Shown here: piece by piece, positions 23,557 to 31,746 of the stretch | Numbering within the stretch: position 1 is the first letter of the stretch | Layout of the letters: each line of letters opens with the position of its first letter | NCBI RefSeq assembly: GCF_018390635.1 | Contig: NZ_JAHBGE010000047.1 | Span: 1-53,735, forward strand | Source: Ancylobacter lacus | Lineage (GTDB): Bacteria > Pseudomonadota > Alphaproteobacteria > Rhizobiales > Xanthobacteraceae | Length of the DNA stretch: 53,735 nucleotides | Reading direction: 5' to 3' | The notes under the pieces: generated by a model | The model's database searches: none | Seen by the model: only the letters and a program-made list of their open reading frames with translations | Told to the model about the DNA's origin: nothing | Program-made: the position numbers and the translations under genes

Positions 23557-25257
23557 TCACGCCGCCCGCAGGCTCTCGACGAAGCGGCGCACCTCGCGGT
23601 TGAGGTCGGCGGCCTGGCTCGAGAGCGCCTGCGACAGGCCCTGGAGCTGGACCGAGGCGGCGCCGGTGGTCTCCGCCGCCTCGCCAACGCCGGAGATGCT
23701 CTGGTTCACCACCACCGTGCCGCGCGCGGCGTGCTGGGTGTTGAAGGCGATCTCCTGCGTCGCCGAGCCCTGCTCCTCGACCGCCGAGGCGATGGCGGCG
23801 GAGGCGGCGCGGATCTGGCCGATGGTGCCGACGATGTTGTCGATGGACGTGACCGACCGCTCGGTGGCGTTCTGGATTTCCGCGACCTTGCTGGCGATCT
23901 CCTCGGTGGCCTTGGCGGTCTGGCCGGCAAGCTGCTTCACCTCCTGCGCCACCACCGCGAAACCCTTGCCGGACTCGCCCGCGCGCGCCGCCTCGATGGT
24001 GGCGTTGAGCGCCAGCAGGTTGGTCTGCGAGGCGATGGTGGTGATGAGGCCGACCACCTCGCCGATCTGCGCGGCGGCCTGGGTCAGCGCCACGATGTGG
24101 GCCTGGGTCCGGCTCGATTCCTCCGAGGCGGCGGCCGCGATCTCCGTCGCGCGGGAGACCTGCTGGGATATCTCGCGGACCGAGGAGGACATCTCCTCGG
24201 CCGAGGCGGCGACGGTCTGCACGCTGCTCGAGGCCTCGTCGGCGGCGTGGGAGACGGCGTGGGCCTGGCGCGTGGTCTCCTCGGCGGCGGCGGAAAGGCT
24301 GTTCGCCGCCTGCGCCACTTCGGTGGAGGAACTGTTGAAGGAGGCGGCGAGGGCGCCCATCCGCCGCTCGAACTCGCTGGCGATGCTCTCCTTCTCGGCC
24401 CGCAGGCGCTCGGCGGCGCGCTTCTCTTCCAGCGCCGCCTGCTCCCGCAGGCGCTGGTTCTCGATCAGCTCGCGGCGGAAGCGCTCCAGCCCGTTGGCGA
24501 GCCGGCCGACCTCGTCGCCCCGCTCGGTGCCGGCCACGGCGGTCTCGAACCGGCCGGCGGTGAGCGTCGCCATGGTGTCGACGATCCGCACCAGCGGCGT
24601 GACGATGCCGAACCGGGCCACCACGAAGGCCAGCAGCAGGCAGGCGCCGATCGCGATGGCGGTGCCGGCATACATCTCGAACAGGGTGTCGGACGCCTCC
24701 TGGTGCAGCGCCGCCTCGCGCTCTTCCATCTCATGGGTGAGGTCGCCGGTGAGGGTCACCAGTTCGCGCCGCACCTGGTCGAGCGCGGGCTCGCAGTCGG
24801 TCCGCATCATCTGGTCGGCGCGGCGATTGTCCTCGGCGGTGACGGCGGCGAGGGCGACCTTGACGGTGGGGCCGCAGGCCTGCTGGACCGCGGTGTCGAC
24901 CGCGGCCGCGATGTCGCCGATGGCGGCCGCGTGGTCGGGCGCCTTCTCCGCCGCGGTCGCCGCATAGGCGCGCAGCTCCTCGAGGCCCGTCTTCAGCTCC
25001 TGCTCCGCCGCCCGGTTCTCCTCCTGCGAGGTGGAGCCGATGGCGTGGAACAGCGAGCGCTCGGTCCACACCACCTGCCGGTTCATCCGGGCGAGGGCCA
25101 CGGCAGCCTTGGCGTCGCCCTCGATCACCTCGGTATAGGCGGCCTGCATGTGGCTGTAGCGCTGGCCGGCGAACAGGGTGCAGCCGGTCGAGCAGAGGCC
25201 GAGCAGCCCGATGATGAGCGATATCTTCCCGAGTATGGACCAGTTCTTGAACGACAT
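23557..25257 (-). CDS. Methyl-accepting chemotaxis protein 1
   Basis: The start is taken at ATG 25257 ([11 protein letters not shown]), which puts the first membrane helix at about residues 10-30. A four-helix-bundle-sized periplasmic sensor of about 155 residues follows, then a second helix near 190-212, a HAMP domain, and the cytoplasmic signalling hairpin with its conserved tip [20 protein letters not shown]. The protein relays ligand binding to CheA through CheW. No CheR-tethering pentapeptide is present at the C-terminus, which ends in [11 protein letters not shown]. Two Cys residues in the sensor (in QACGPTV and RTDCEPA) could form a disulfide. The next gene upstream on the same strand is a paralogue, 219 bp away. 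Confidence 0.92.
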   Translation of the reverse strand: MSFKNWSILGKISLIIGLLGLCSTGCTLFAGQRYSHMQAAYTEVIEGDAKAAVALARMNRQVVWTERSLFHAIGSTSQEENRAAEQELKTGLEELRAYAATAAEKAPDHAAAIGDIAAAVDTAVQQACGPTVKVALAAVTAEDNRRADQMMRTDCEPALDQVRRELVTLTGDLTHEMEEREAALHQEASDTLFEMYAGTAIAIGACLLLAFVVARFGIVTPLVRIVDTMATLTAGRFETAVAGTERGDEVGRLANGLERFRRELIENQRLREQAALEEKRAAERLRAEKESIASEFERRMGALAASFNSSSTEVAQAANSLSAAAEETTRQAHAVSHAADEASSSVQTVAASAEEMSSSVREISQQVSRATEIAAAASEESSRTQAHIVALTQAAAQIGEVVGLITTIASQTNLLALNATIEAARAGESGKGFAVVAQEVKQLAGQTAKATEEIASKVAEIQNATERSVTSIDNIVGTIGQIRAASAAIASAVEEQGSATQEIAFNTQHAARGTVVVNQSISGVGEAAETTGAASVQLQGLSQALSSQAADLNREVRRFVESLRAA

Positions 25258-25444
25258 GGCGACGCCTGGCGGGTTGTGGGGTTGGTGCGGCGCCACGCTG
25301 GCCCGCATCGGCAGCCGATAGGAAAGTGGGTGGGGCCGGCCTGCGGGTGGGAAGGTCCGGCCCCAAGACGGGCGAAAACCGCGCCGGTCCGGGTTCAGGA
25401 AGAAGCCGGCGGCGGTGCCGCCGGTGGAGCGGAGGGGGTGGCGC

Positions 25445-25468
25445 GCCGGCCCCTGTGCGGGGGCCGGC
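25445..25468 (-). terminator. Hairpin after chemoreceptor 2
   Basis: A perfect 9-bp stem (GCCGGCCCC / GGGGCCGGC) with a 6-base loop starts 9 bp after the stop of the upstream chemoreceptor gene. No T-run follows, so it may be a partial terminator before the second receptor gene. Confidence 0.5.
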
Positions 25469-25476
25469 GCCGCCGG

Positions 25477-27174
25477 TCACGCCGCGTTCAGTTCCTTCAC
25501 GAAGTTCTCCACCATGCCGCGCAGGTCGCTGGCCTGGGTGGAGAGACCCTGGGAGAGGGAGAGGAGCTGGGTCGAGGCCGCGCCGGTAACCTCCGCCGCC
25601 TTGCTGACGCCGGTGATGTTGTCGGTCACGTTCTGCGTGCCGGTGGAGGCCTGCTGGCAGTTCTGGGCGATTTCGCCGGTGGCGGCGCCCTGCTCTTCCA
25701 CGGCGCCGGAGATGGACGCCGAGATTTCCTTGATGTTGGTGACCACCCGGATGATCTCCGCCATGGAGCTGACCGTGCCGCGGGTGGCGGACTGGATCTC
25801 GCTGACCTTGTCGGAGATGTCGGAGGTGGCCTTGGCGGTCTGGGCGGCGAGTTCCTTCACCTCGGAGGCGACCACCGCGAAGCCCTTGCCGGCCTCGCCG
25901 GCACGGGCCGCCTCGATGGTGGCGTTCAGCGCCAGCAGGTTGGTCTGGTCGGCGATGCCCTTGATGAGGTTGATGACGTCGCCGATGTCGGTCGCCGCGC
26001 TGGAGAGCTCGGCGATGCGCTGGTTGGAGGCTTCCGCCTCGCGGAAGGCGCGGTCGGCGACATTGGCGGAGTGGCCGACCTGGCCGGAGATCTCGCGGAC
26101 CGAGGCCGCCAGCTCCTCCGACGCCGCGGCGACGGTCTGCACGTTGTTGGCGGCCTCCTCGGCCGAGGCCGAGACGTTCAGCGCCTGCTGCGAGGTCTGC
26201 TCGGCGGAGGCGGAGAGGTTGCGGGCGGCCTCGGCCACTTCACGCGAGGACTGCGAGAAGCTGGTGGCGAGGTCCTTCATGCGGTTGACGAAGTCGCGGG
26301 CGAGGTTGGCCCGGCGCTCCACGGTGGCGCGCTCCACCGCCTCGCGCCGCTGCTGCTCCTCGCGGGCGGCGCGGCCGGCCTGAAGCTGACCACGCAGCAC
26401 CTCCAGCCCCTTGGCCATGGCGCCGATCTCGTCGCGCCGGTCGGTCCCGGCGACGACATCGTCGAGCTTCCCCTCGCCCAGCCCCTTCATGACGCCCATG
26501 AGATTCTGGATGGGTGCGACGATGCCGCGGCGGACGAGGAACAGGCCGATCAGCGTGACCACCAGCGTCGCCACCGCGATGCTGCTGATGGAGACCATGC
26601 GCACATTGTTCGTGGTGGCTGTGAGCCCGTCGCTGATCTCCGCCGCCTCGTCGATCACCGCGTCGTTGAATGAAACGGTCGCCGCGATCACCGCGTCCAG
26701 CGCGGGCACGCAGTGCTCGCGGGCTTCCTGGGAGGCGGCATTGATGAGCTCGAGCGTCAGCGGCTGCTGGGCAATTTCGGCCAGCTTCGCGCAGTTCTCC
26801 GCTACCACCGTCGCCATCTGCGCCTTGATCGCGTCGATGGCCGTGGCGCGGTCGGGGACCAGCGTCTTGGCTTCGTCCGCCAGCTTCTCGAAGCGGGCGA
26901 CCGCGTCCTTCTGGGCGTCCGTCGCCTTGGCGATCAGCACCGGGTCGGACTGGATGAGGCCGTAGAGCATCTGCGCCTCGAACGTCACCGCCGCCCGGGC
27001 GGCCCGGGCGATCCGCACGGTCGCCTTCTGCGGCCCGTCGATCAGCGCGGAATACTCCGCGTCGATCTCCGACATGACGGTGGCGCTGTAATAGGCGCCG
27101 CCCAGGCTGGTCAGGCCCAGGGCTATGAGAAGGCTCACCACCTTCCAGCTCATCGAGAGATTGGCGTATTTCAC
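25477..27174 (-). CDS. Methyl-accepting chemotaxis protein 2
   Basis: A 565-residue paralogue of the downstream receptor with the same architecture: a membrane helix at about 10-32, a periplasmic four-helix-type sensor (35-185), a second helix near 193-213, HAMP with the [17 protein letters not shown] heptads, and a signalling domain with the tip [20 protein letters not shown]. The C-termini of the two receptors share the pattern ...[19 protein letters not shown]...F(V)xxL.AA. The sensor halves diverge more than the signalling halves, so they probably detect different ligands after a local duplication. Two sensor Cys residues (ENCAKL, EHCVPA) recur in similar places. No che genes are in the window. 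Confidence 0.92.
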   Translation of the reverse strand: MKYANLSMSWKVVSLLIALGLTSLGGAYYSATVMSEIDAEYSALIDGPQKATVRIARAARAAVTFEAQMLYGLIQSDPVLIAKATDAQKDAVARFEKLADEAKTLVPDRATAIDAIKAQMATVVAENCAKLAEIAQQPLTLELINAASQEAREHCVPALDAVIAATVSFNDAVIDEAAEISDGLTATTNNVRMVSISSIAVATLVVTLIGLFLVRRGIVAPIQNLMGVMKGLGEGKLDDVVAGTDRRDEIGAMAKGLEVLRGQLQAGRAAREEQQRREAVERATVERRANLARDFVNRMKDLATSFSQSSREVAEAARNLSASAEQTSQQALNVSASAEEAANNVQTVAAASEELAASVREISGQVGHSANVADRAFREAEASNQRIAELSSAATDIGDVINLIKGIADQTNLLALNATIEAARAGEAGKGFAVVASEVKELAAQTAKATSDISDKVSEIQSATRGTVSSMAEIIRVVTNIKEISASISGAVEEQGAATGEIAQNCQQASTGTQNVTDNITGVSKAAEVTGAASTQLLSLSQGLSTQASDLRGMVENFVKELNAA

Positions 27175-27438
27175 TGTGAAGGCTCCGCTTGACGTGATCG
27201 CGCTCCGCCGCCCGGAACACCCTTCACGGGTGCCGGGCCAGACACGGTTTCCCTAACGGTTAGGGAGGCGAGCTTGCACGGCGCTTGCGTACCCCCGCGG
27301 AAGGCGAGGGCGACAGCGGAGCCTCCGGGAGCGACACCGGACGCAGCGGGGCATGGGAGAGGCGACGGCGGCGCCCGGATGGGCTATCGCTCGGCGGGCC
27401 CCGTCGCCCGCCCGACCCAGCCCGTACCCGAGAGACCG

Positions 27439-28032
27439 ATGACGACACCGCCGCGCGCCGCCAGCGCCAGCCCCACCCGAACCGTCCCGGCCGGCGCGGC
27501 GCCCTCCGCGCCCCTCGTGCGGGAGGCGCGCGACGCCGACCTTCCCGCCCTCCACTCCATCTACGCCCACCACGTCCTCACCGGCACGGCGAGCTTCGAG
27601 ACGGCGCCGCCCACCCTGGAGGAGATGGCGGCGCGGCGTGCCGCCGTGCTCGCGCAGGGCCTGCCCTATCTGGTGGCGACGCTGGACGGCGCGGTGGCGG
27701 GCTATTGCTATGCCTCCGCCTATCGCCCGCGGCCGGCCTATCGCTTCACGGTTGAGGACTCGGTCTATGTGGCGCACGGCCTCGGCGGGCGTGGCGTCGG
27801 CTCGGCGCTGCTCGGCGCGCTCATCGCCCGCTGCGAGGCCGGGCCATGGCGCCAGATGATCGCGGTCATCGGCGACAGCGCCAATGCCGGCTCCATCGCC
27901 CTGCACCGCCGCCACGGCTTCGCCCCGGCCGGCACGCTCGGCGCGGTGGGCTTCAAGTTCGGCCGCTGGATCGATTCCGTGCTGATGCAGCGCGCGCTCG
28001 GCGCCGGAGACGCGACACCGCCGGCAGGCTGA
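27439..28032 (+). CDS. GNAT N-acetyltransferase, phosphinothricin-acetyltransferase-like
   Basis: A 197-residue product. After a low-complexity N-terminus of about 27 residues, the GNAT fold starts at LVREARDADLPALHSIYAHHV. It continues with GTASFET, the acetyl-CoA loop GLGGRGVGSALLGALI, and the C-terminal ALHRRHGFAPAGTLGAVGFKFGRWIDSVLMQ. These blocks match the Pat/YncA subgroup, which acetylates the amino group of phosphinothricin, methionine sulfoximine or related compounds using acetyl-CoA. Resistance to glutamate-analogue antibiotics is the known role; the natural substrate here is not certain. The ATG at 27439 is the first good in-frame start. Frames beginning at 27274 lack an RBS. Confidence 0.85.
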   Translation: MTTPPRAASASPTRTVPAGAAPSAPLVREARDADLPALHSIYAHHVLTGTASFETAPPTLEEMAARRAAVLAQGLPYLVATLDGAVAGYCYASAYRPRPAYRFTVEDSVYVAHGLGGRGVGSALLGALIARCEAGPWRQMIAVIGDSANAGSIALHRRHGFAPAGTLGAVGFKFGRWIDSVLMQRALGAGDATPPAG

Positions 28033-28034
28033 GC

Positions 28035-28060
28035 GGAACCGGCATCCCCTGCCGGCCGTT
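28035..28060 (+). promoter_or_regulatory. EcfG-type (general stress sigma factor) promoter
   Basis: GGAAC at 28035-28039, 17 bases, then CGTT at 28057-28060. This is an exact match to the alphaproteobacterial EcfG consensus GGAAC-N16/17-CGTT. It lies 36 bp before the start of the small membrane-anchored protein at 28097. Part of the spacer is also a 6-bp hairpin (CCGGCA/TGCCGG) that could end the acetyltransferase transcript. Confidence 0.7.
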
Positions 28061-28096
28061 TCCCTCGCGAGGCACTTCATGCCCATGGAGGAAAAC

Positions 28097-28408
28097 ATGT
28101 CCGATATCAGCAGCACCGCCGGTTCCGCCAGCAATGGCGGCAGCCAGTCCGCCACCAATGGCGGCCAGCACAACGACACCGGCAACACCGGCGCCCGCGC
28201 CGAGGAGCTGGCGAGCACCGCCTCGAAGAAGCTCGGCGAGGCCGGCGAGGCGGCGCGCGAGACCTTCGACAGCGCCCGCGAGCGCGCCAGCCAGCTCTAC
28301 ACCCGCGGCAATCTGGCGCTGGTACGCAACGCCGACCCGATTCCGAGCCTCGCCATCGCGGCCGCGCTCGGCTTCCTCGCCGGCTACGCCATCAGCGGCC
28401 GCCGCTGA
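28097..28408 (+). CDS. Small tail-anchored protein, DUF883/ElaB-like
   Basis: The start MSDISST at 28097 has a perfect GGAGG 5 nt upstream; the frame extends to 28079, but that region contains the ribosome-binding site. The 103-residue product has an Asn/Gly/Ser-rich, flexible N-terminus (residues 1-38). An amphipathic helix, AEELASTASKKLGEAGEAARE, follows, and the protein ends in a C-terminal membrane helix and SGRR. This matches ElaB/YgaM/DUF883 proteins, which are inner-membrane tail-anchored, ribosome-associated and induced in stationary phase or stress. An EcfG-type promoter directly upstream supports stress control. Confidence 0.75.
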   Translation: MSDISSTAGSASNGGSQSATNGGQHNDTGNTGARAEELASTASKKLGEAGEAARETFDSARERASQLYTRGNLALVRNADPIPSLAIAAALGFLAGYAISGRR

Positions 28409-28423
28409 CGCAGCGACCACGCG

Positions 28424-28445
28424 CCGGCCGCCCCGGGGCGGCCGG
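28424..28445. terminator. Perfect palindrome between convergent stress-type genes
   Basis: An 11-bp perfect inverted repeat without spacer (CCGGCCGCCCC / GGGGCGGCCGG) lies in the 87-bp gap between the converging genes at 28408 and 28496. It probably terminates both directions. Confidence 0.55.
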
Positions 28446-28495
28446 TGCCGTCTGCGGCCCCGCGCCGCCGCTCTGGACCGCGTGAGCCCGGCTTC

Positions 28496-29011
28496 TCAGC
28501 GCGAGGAGTTGGTGAGGTCCGAACCCGAGGACGGCGCCATCGCGCCGGCCTTGTCGTCGACCGGGGAAACCGCCTTCTTGCCGCCCTTCTTCTTGGCGTC
28601 CTTGCCGCCCGCGGCGGCGGGCCGGCGCTTCTTCGGCACCTCCAGCGTGCGCTCGATGGTGTCGATGGCGCTGACCGGCTCGTTCTCCGCCGGCGCGGTC
28701 TCGGCGGCAAGGGTCTCGTTCTCCGCCGGCGCGGCCGCGGCCTCCGGGGCCTCCGGCTCGGGGGCGTGGGGAATCACCATCTCGCCCTGATCGGTGGTGG
28801 TGGGAAATTCGCCGGCATTCTCCAGCGCCTCCACCGGCTCGACCGGCTCGCCGGCCTCGCCGATCGGCAGCAGCGTGTCGCGCTGGCTGTCCTCGATGGC
28901 GACCAGCTCGCTCGCCAGTTCCCAGTGCCGCTCGTGCCGGCCATGCGGGTAACCCTCGGCGACCCAGAGGTGGTAGGCTTTCTCGCGTATGCGCTGCTCG
29001 CGGTCGTCCAT
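28496..29011 (-). CDS. DUF2934 family protein with long basic/acidic tail
   Basis: ATG 29011 starts the family hallmark MDDREQRIREKAYHLWVAEG, followed by YPHGRHERHWELA within the first 35 residues. This is the standard DUF2934 helix-turn-helix-sized domain of unknown function, common in rhizobia. The remaining 130 or so residues are an acidic Pro/Ala/Glu-rich region and then a lysine-rich stretch (KKRRPAAAGGKDAKKKGGKK), which gives it the look of a DNA- or RNA-contacting tail. An exact EcfG-type promoter sits 35 bp upstream, so stress induction is likely. Confidence 0.85.
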   Translation of the reverse strand: MDDREQRIREKAYHLWVAEGYPHGRHERHWELASELVAIEDSQRDTLLPIGEAGEPVEPVEALENAGEFPTTTDQGEMVIPHAPEPEAPEAAAAPAENETLAAETAPAENEPVSAIDTIERTLEVPKKRRPAAAGGKDAKKKGGKKAVSPVDDKAGAMAPSSGSDLTNSSR

Positions 29012-29045
29012 GTCGGCTCTCTCCAGAAACGGGGCGGTGACGCTC

Positions 29046-29071
29046 AACGGGCGGATCGGCGGGCCGGTTCC
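29046..29071 (-). promoter_or_regulatory. EcfG-type promoter of the DUF2934 gene
   Basis: On the minus strand GGAAC (29071-29067), 17 bases, then CGTT (29049-29046) give an exact EcfG consensus. The -10 end lies 35 bp before the ATG at 29011. Confidence 0.72.
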
Positions 29072-29176
29072 GGCGGGACTGCCGGACCCGGCGAATCGCA
29101 CATCCCATGACCATAGGCCAATCCGCCCCCGGCCGGCGTGACACTGCGCAAATACCGCCGCGCTTTTCCACGCGTG

Positions 29177-30100
29177 TCAGCGGGGGACGGCACCGGTACC
29201 CACGCGGAGGGCGAGGAAATCGACGAAGGCGCGGATGCGGGCGGCGAGATGCTCGTGGCCGACATAGAGCGCGTGCACGGCCTCGTGATCCTGCGGGTTG
29301 AAGGGCTCCAGCAGCGGCACCAGCGCGCCGTCGCGCAGGTCCGGCTCGACATGGAAGCGGGCGATGCGGGCGATGCCCAGCCCGGCGAGGCAGAGCTGGC
29401 GCAGGGTGACGCCGTTGTCCACCAGCACGTTGCCGAACACCTCCCGCGTCCAGGTGGCGCCGCTCGCGGGATCGCGGAACGGCCAGCCATCGAGGCTGCG
29501 GCGGAAATTGAAGCTGAGGCAGTTGTGCCCCTCCAGCGCCTGCGGCACCTCCGGCGTGCCGTGGCGGGCGAGATAGCCGGGCGCGGCGACGATGACGCGG
29601 GGGCTCTCCAGGATCTTGCGCGCCTTCAGCGTCGAGTCCCGCAGCGCCCCGGCGCGCAGCGCGACATCGGTGCGCTGGTCGATCAGGTCGATCACCGTGT
29701 CGGTGAGGGAGAGGTCCAGCTCGACCCGCGGGTGGAGGGCGAGGAATTCCGGCACCAGCGGCACCACGCAGCGCGTGCCGAAGCCCACCGAGGCGCTGAC
29801 CCGCAGCCGCCCGCGCGGCTCGGCCCGGGCCCCGGCCGCCACGGCCCGCTCGGCTTCCTCGATCTCGCCGAGCACCCGCCGCGCCCGCTCGGCATAGACC
29901 TCGCCCTCCGCCGTGAGGTGCAGCGCCCGGGTGGAGCGGATCATCAGCCGGGTGCCGAGCCGGTCCTCGATCCGGGCGATCGCCTTGCTCACCGCCGAGG
30001 GCGACATGCCGAGCCGGCGCCCGGCGGCGGAGAAGCTGCCAAGCTCCACCGCCTCGACGAAGATCATCATCTCGCCCGCGCGATTGTCCAACGCCGCCAC
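29177..30100 (-). CDS. LysR-family transcriptional regulator, divergent from lhgO
   Basis: A 307-residue protein from GTG 30100, opening VAALDNRAGEMMIFVEAVEL. The DNA-binding helix-turn-helix (GSFSAAGRRLGMSPSAVSKAIARIE pattern) falls within residues 20-60. The ligand domain is of the CrgA/PBP2 type (GRLRVSASVGFGTRCVVP). A perfect LysR-type dyad lies directly before the start, suggesting autoregulation. Internal ATGs at 30070 and 30067 are alternatives and would leave the operator 33 bp from the start. It faces away from lhgO across 329 bp, so lhgO or the hybrid kinase behind it are the natural target candidates. Confidence 0.85.
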   Translation of the reverse strand: MAALDNRAGEMMIFVEAVELGSFSAAGRRLGMSPSAVSKAIARIEDRLGTRLMIRSTRALHLTAEGEVYAERARRVLGEIEEAERAVAAGARAEPRGRLRVSASVGFGTRCVVPLVPEFLALHPRVELDLSLTDTVIDLIDQRTDVALRAGALRDSTLKARKILESPRVIVAAPGYLARHGTPEVPQALEGHNCLSFNFRRSLDGWPFRDPASGATWTREVFGNVLVDNGVTLRQLCLAGLGIARIARFHVEPDLRDGALVPLLEPFNPQDHEAVHALYVGHEHLAARIRAFVDFLALRVGTGAVPR

Positions 30101-30102
30101 CT

Positions 30103-30117
30103 GTGAATGCGATTCAC
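30103..30117. promoter_or_regulatory. Perfect LysR-type operator (6-3-6 dyad)
   Basis: GTGAAT-GCG-ATTCAC is a perfect inverted repeat containing T-N11-A (T30104, A30116), the LysR box. It abuts the GTG start of the LysR gene and could block its transcription or translation. Confidence 0.65.
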
Positions 30118-30429
30118 CGCAGGGTGGATGCAGAAGCGTGCCGCCGGCAAGAGCGGAGCCGGCGTCCGGCGCGCCGGGCTTGCGCCCGCCCCGGCGCCGC
30201 CCGCCCCTCGATCCCGCACCGTGGCCCGAGGCGCGACCGGAAGAAGCGGGCGGGGGCGCGACTCTGGGTCCATGGCGCGCCCCGGCGCGAGGCACTAGTC
30301 TGCGGCCCGTCCCGGAGTGCGGCCGGCCCGATCGAAGCGGTCGGGCCGGCAACGGCGCTCCCCCAGTGAAGGCGAGCGCGCGGCCCCGGCGGGCGGGCGC
30401 ACGCTCCATGACCGGCCGGCGAGGTGCGC
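30118..30429. other. Divergent promoter region between the LysR gene and lhgO
   Basis: About 310 bp with no credible gene; the frames here are shadows with proline/arginine-rich content. It contains a strong hairpin at 30322-30350 and should hold the lhgO promoter. No clear -35/-10 or EcfG pair is visible. Confidence 0.5.
30322..30350. promoter_or_regulatory. Perfect 10-bp inverted repeat upstream of lhgO
   Basis: GCCGGCCCGA and TCGGGCCGGC flank a 9-base spacer, ending 79 bp before the lhgO start. It could be an operator or an attenuating leader hairpin. Confidence 0.5.
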
Positions 30430-31650
30430 ATGAGCGATTTCGACCTGATCGTGGTGGGCGGCGGCATCGTCGGCATCGCCACCGCCCGCGCCTTCGCCCG
30501 GGCCTTTCCCGGCTTCACGGTCGGGGTGCTGGAAAAGGAGCCGGCGCTGGCCTGCCACCAGACCGGCCGCAACAGCGGCGTCATCCATGCCGGCGTCTAC
30601 TACGCCCCCGGCAGCCTGAAGGCCCGCTTCTGCCGCGAGGGCTCCGCCGATACGCTCGCCTTCTGCCGCGAACACGGCATCGCGTTCGACCAGTGCGGCA
30701 AGCTCATCGTCGCCACCGAGCCGGCGGAGCTGCCGCGGCTGGCCGATCTCGCCGCCCGCGCCCGCGCCAACGGCCTCGCCATCGAGGAGATGGACGGGCC
30801 CGAGCTCGCCCGGCGCGAACCCCACATCCGCGGCGTCGCCGGCTTCCTGGTGCCGTCCAGCGGCATCGTCGACTACCGCGCCGTGACCGAGGCCATGGCC
30901 GGCGAACTGACCGGGCGCGGCGGGACGATCCTCACCGGGGCGGAGGTCGCCGGCATCGCCGAGACCGCCGGCGGCGTCACGGTGGAGACCACGCGCGGGC
31001 GCTTCCGCGCCCGCCACCTCGTCGCCTGCGCCGGGCTGATGGCCGACCGGCTGGCGCGGATGTGCGGGGTGCGCGCGGATTTCCGCATCGTGCCGTTTCG
31101 CGGCGAATATTACCGCCTCGCCAAGCGGCGCGACCATATCGTGCGCCATCTCATCTACCCCGTGCCGGACCCGGCGCTGCCCTTCCTCGGCGTCCACCTC
31201 ACCCGCATGATCGGCGGCTATGTCACGGTCGGGCCGAACGCGGTGCTCGCCTTCGCCCGCGAGGGCTACCGCTTCGGCGACGTCAGCCTGCGCGACCTCG
31301 CCGAGATGCTGGCCTATCCCGGCTTTCGCCGCACCATCGCGCGGAACCTGCGCTCCGGCCTCGGCGAGATGCGCAATTCGCTCAGCCGGCGGCATTACCT
31401 CGCGCTGTGCCAGCGCTACTGCCCGGAGCTGACGCTGGACGACCTGCAGCCCTACCGCGCCGGGGTGCGGGCGCAGGCGGTGCTGCGCGACGGCACGCTG
31501 CTGCACGATTTTCTCATCGAGGGCACCGCCGCCACCATCCATGTGTGCAACGCGCCCTCCCCCGCCGCGACCTCCGCCATGCCGATCGCCCGCCACATCC
31601 TGGCCCATGCCTGCCAGCACTGGGGCCTGCCCGCGCCGCTGGCGGCGTGA
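30430..31650 (+). CDS. lhgO: L-2-hydroxyglutarate oxidase/dehydrogenase
   Basis: A 406-residue FAD enzyme starting MSDFDLIVVGGGIVGIATA, a classical dinucleotide-binding loop. The family-specific blocks CHQTGRNSGVIHAGVYY and GSLKARFC follow within the first 70 residues. Further along are GIVDYRAV, FRIVPFRGEYYRL and the C-terminal IHVCNAPSPAATSAMPIA. LhgO oxidises L-2-hydroxyglutarate to 2-oxoglutarate and passes electrons to the membrane quinone pool. The pathway clears a toxic side product or completes glutarate/lysine catabolism. The preferred start at 30430 has GAGG 5 nt upstream; GTG 30424 is possible. The neighbours are a divergent LysR gene and a downstream hybrid kinase. No glutarate hydroxylase gene (csiD/glaH) is seen. 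Confidence 0.9.
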   Translation: MSDFDLIVVGGGIVGIATARAFARAFPGFTVGVLEKEPALACHQTGRNSGVIHAGVYYAPGSLKARFCREGSADTLAFCREHGIAFDQCGKLIVATEPAELPRLADLAARARANGLAIEEMDGPELARREPHIRGVAGFLVPSSGIVDYRAVTEAMAGELTGRGGTILTGAEVAGIAETAGGVTVETTRGRFRARHLVACAGLMADRLARMCGVRADFRIVPFRGEYYRLAKRRDHIVRHLIYPVPDPALPFLGVHLTRMIGGYVTVGPNAVLAFAREGYRFGDVSLRDLAEMLAYPGFRRTIARNLRSGLGEMRNSLSRRHYLALCQRYCPELTLDDLQPYRAGVRAQAVLRDGTLLHDFLIEGTAATIHVCNAPSPAATSAMPIARHILAHACQHWGLPAPLAA

Positions 31651-31746
31651 AGGAGAAATTTCCATGGTGCGATCGAACCGCCCCGGGCGCCCCGTGTTAG
31701 CGGTCTGCGCCGGGTTTTCGGGGCGCGCAGCAGCCAGGATCGCGTG

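Noticed and set aside
23509-26673. 1054-codon rightward frame antisense to the two chemoreceptors
   Set aside because: Gly/Arg/His/Asp-rich composition typical of antisense frames. The minus-strand chemoreceptors explain the region fully.
31674-31698. CGAAC-N16-TGTT upstream of the hybrid kinase
   Set aside because: One mismatch in each box; too weak to call as an EcfG promoter.
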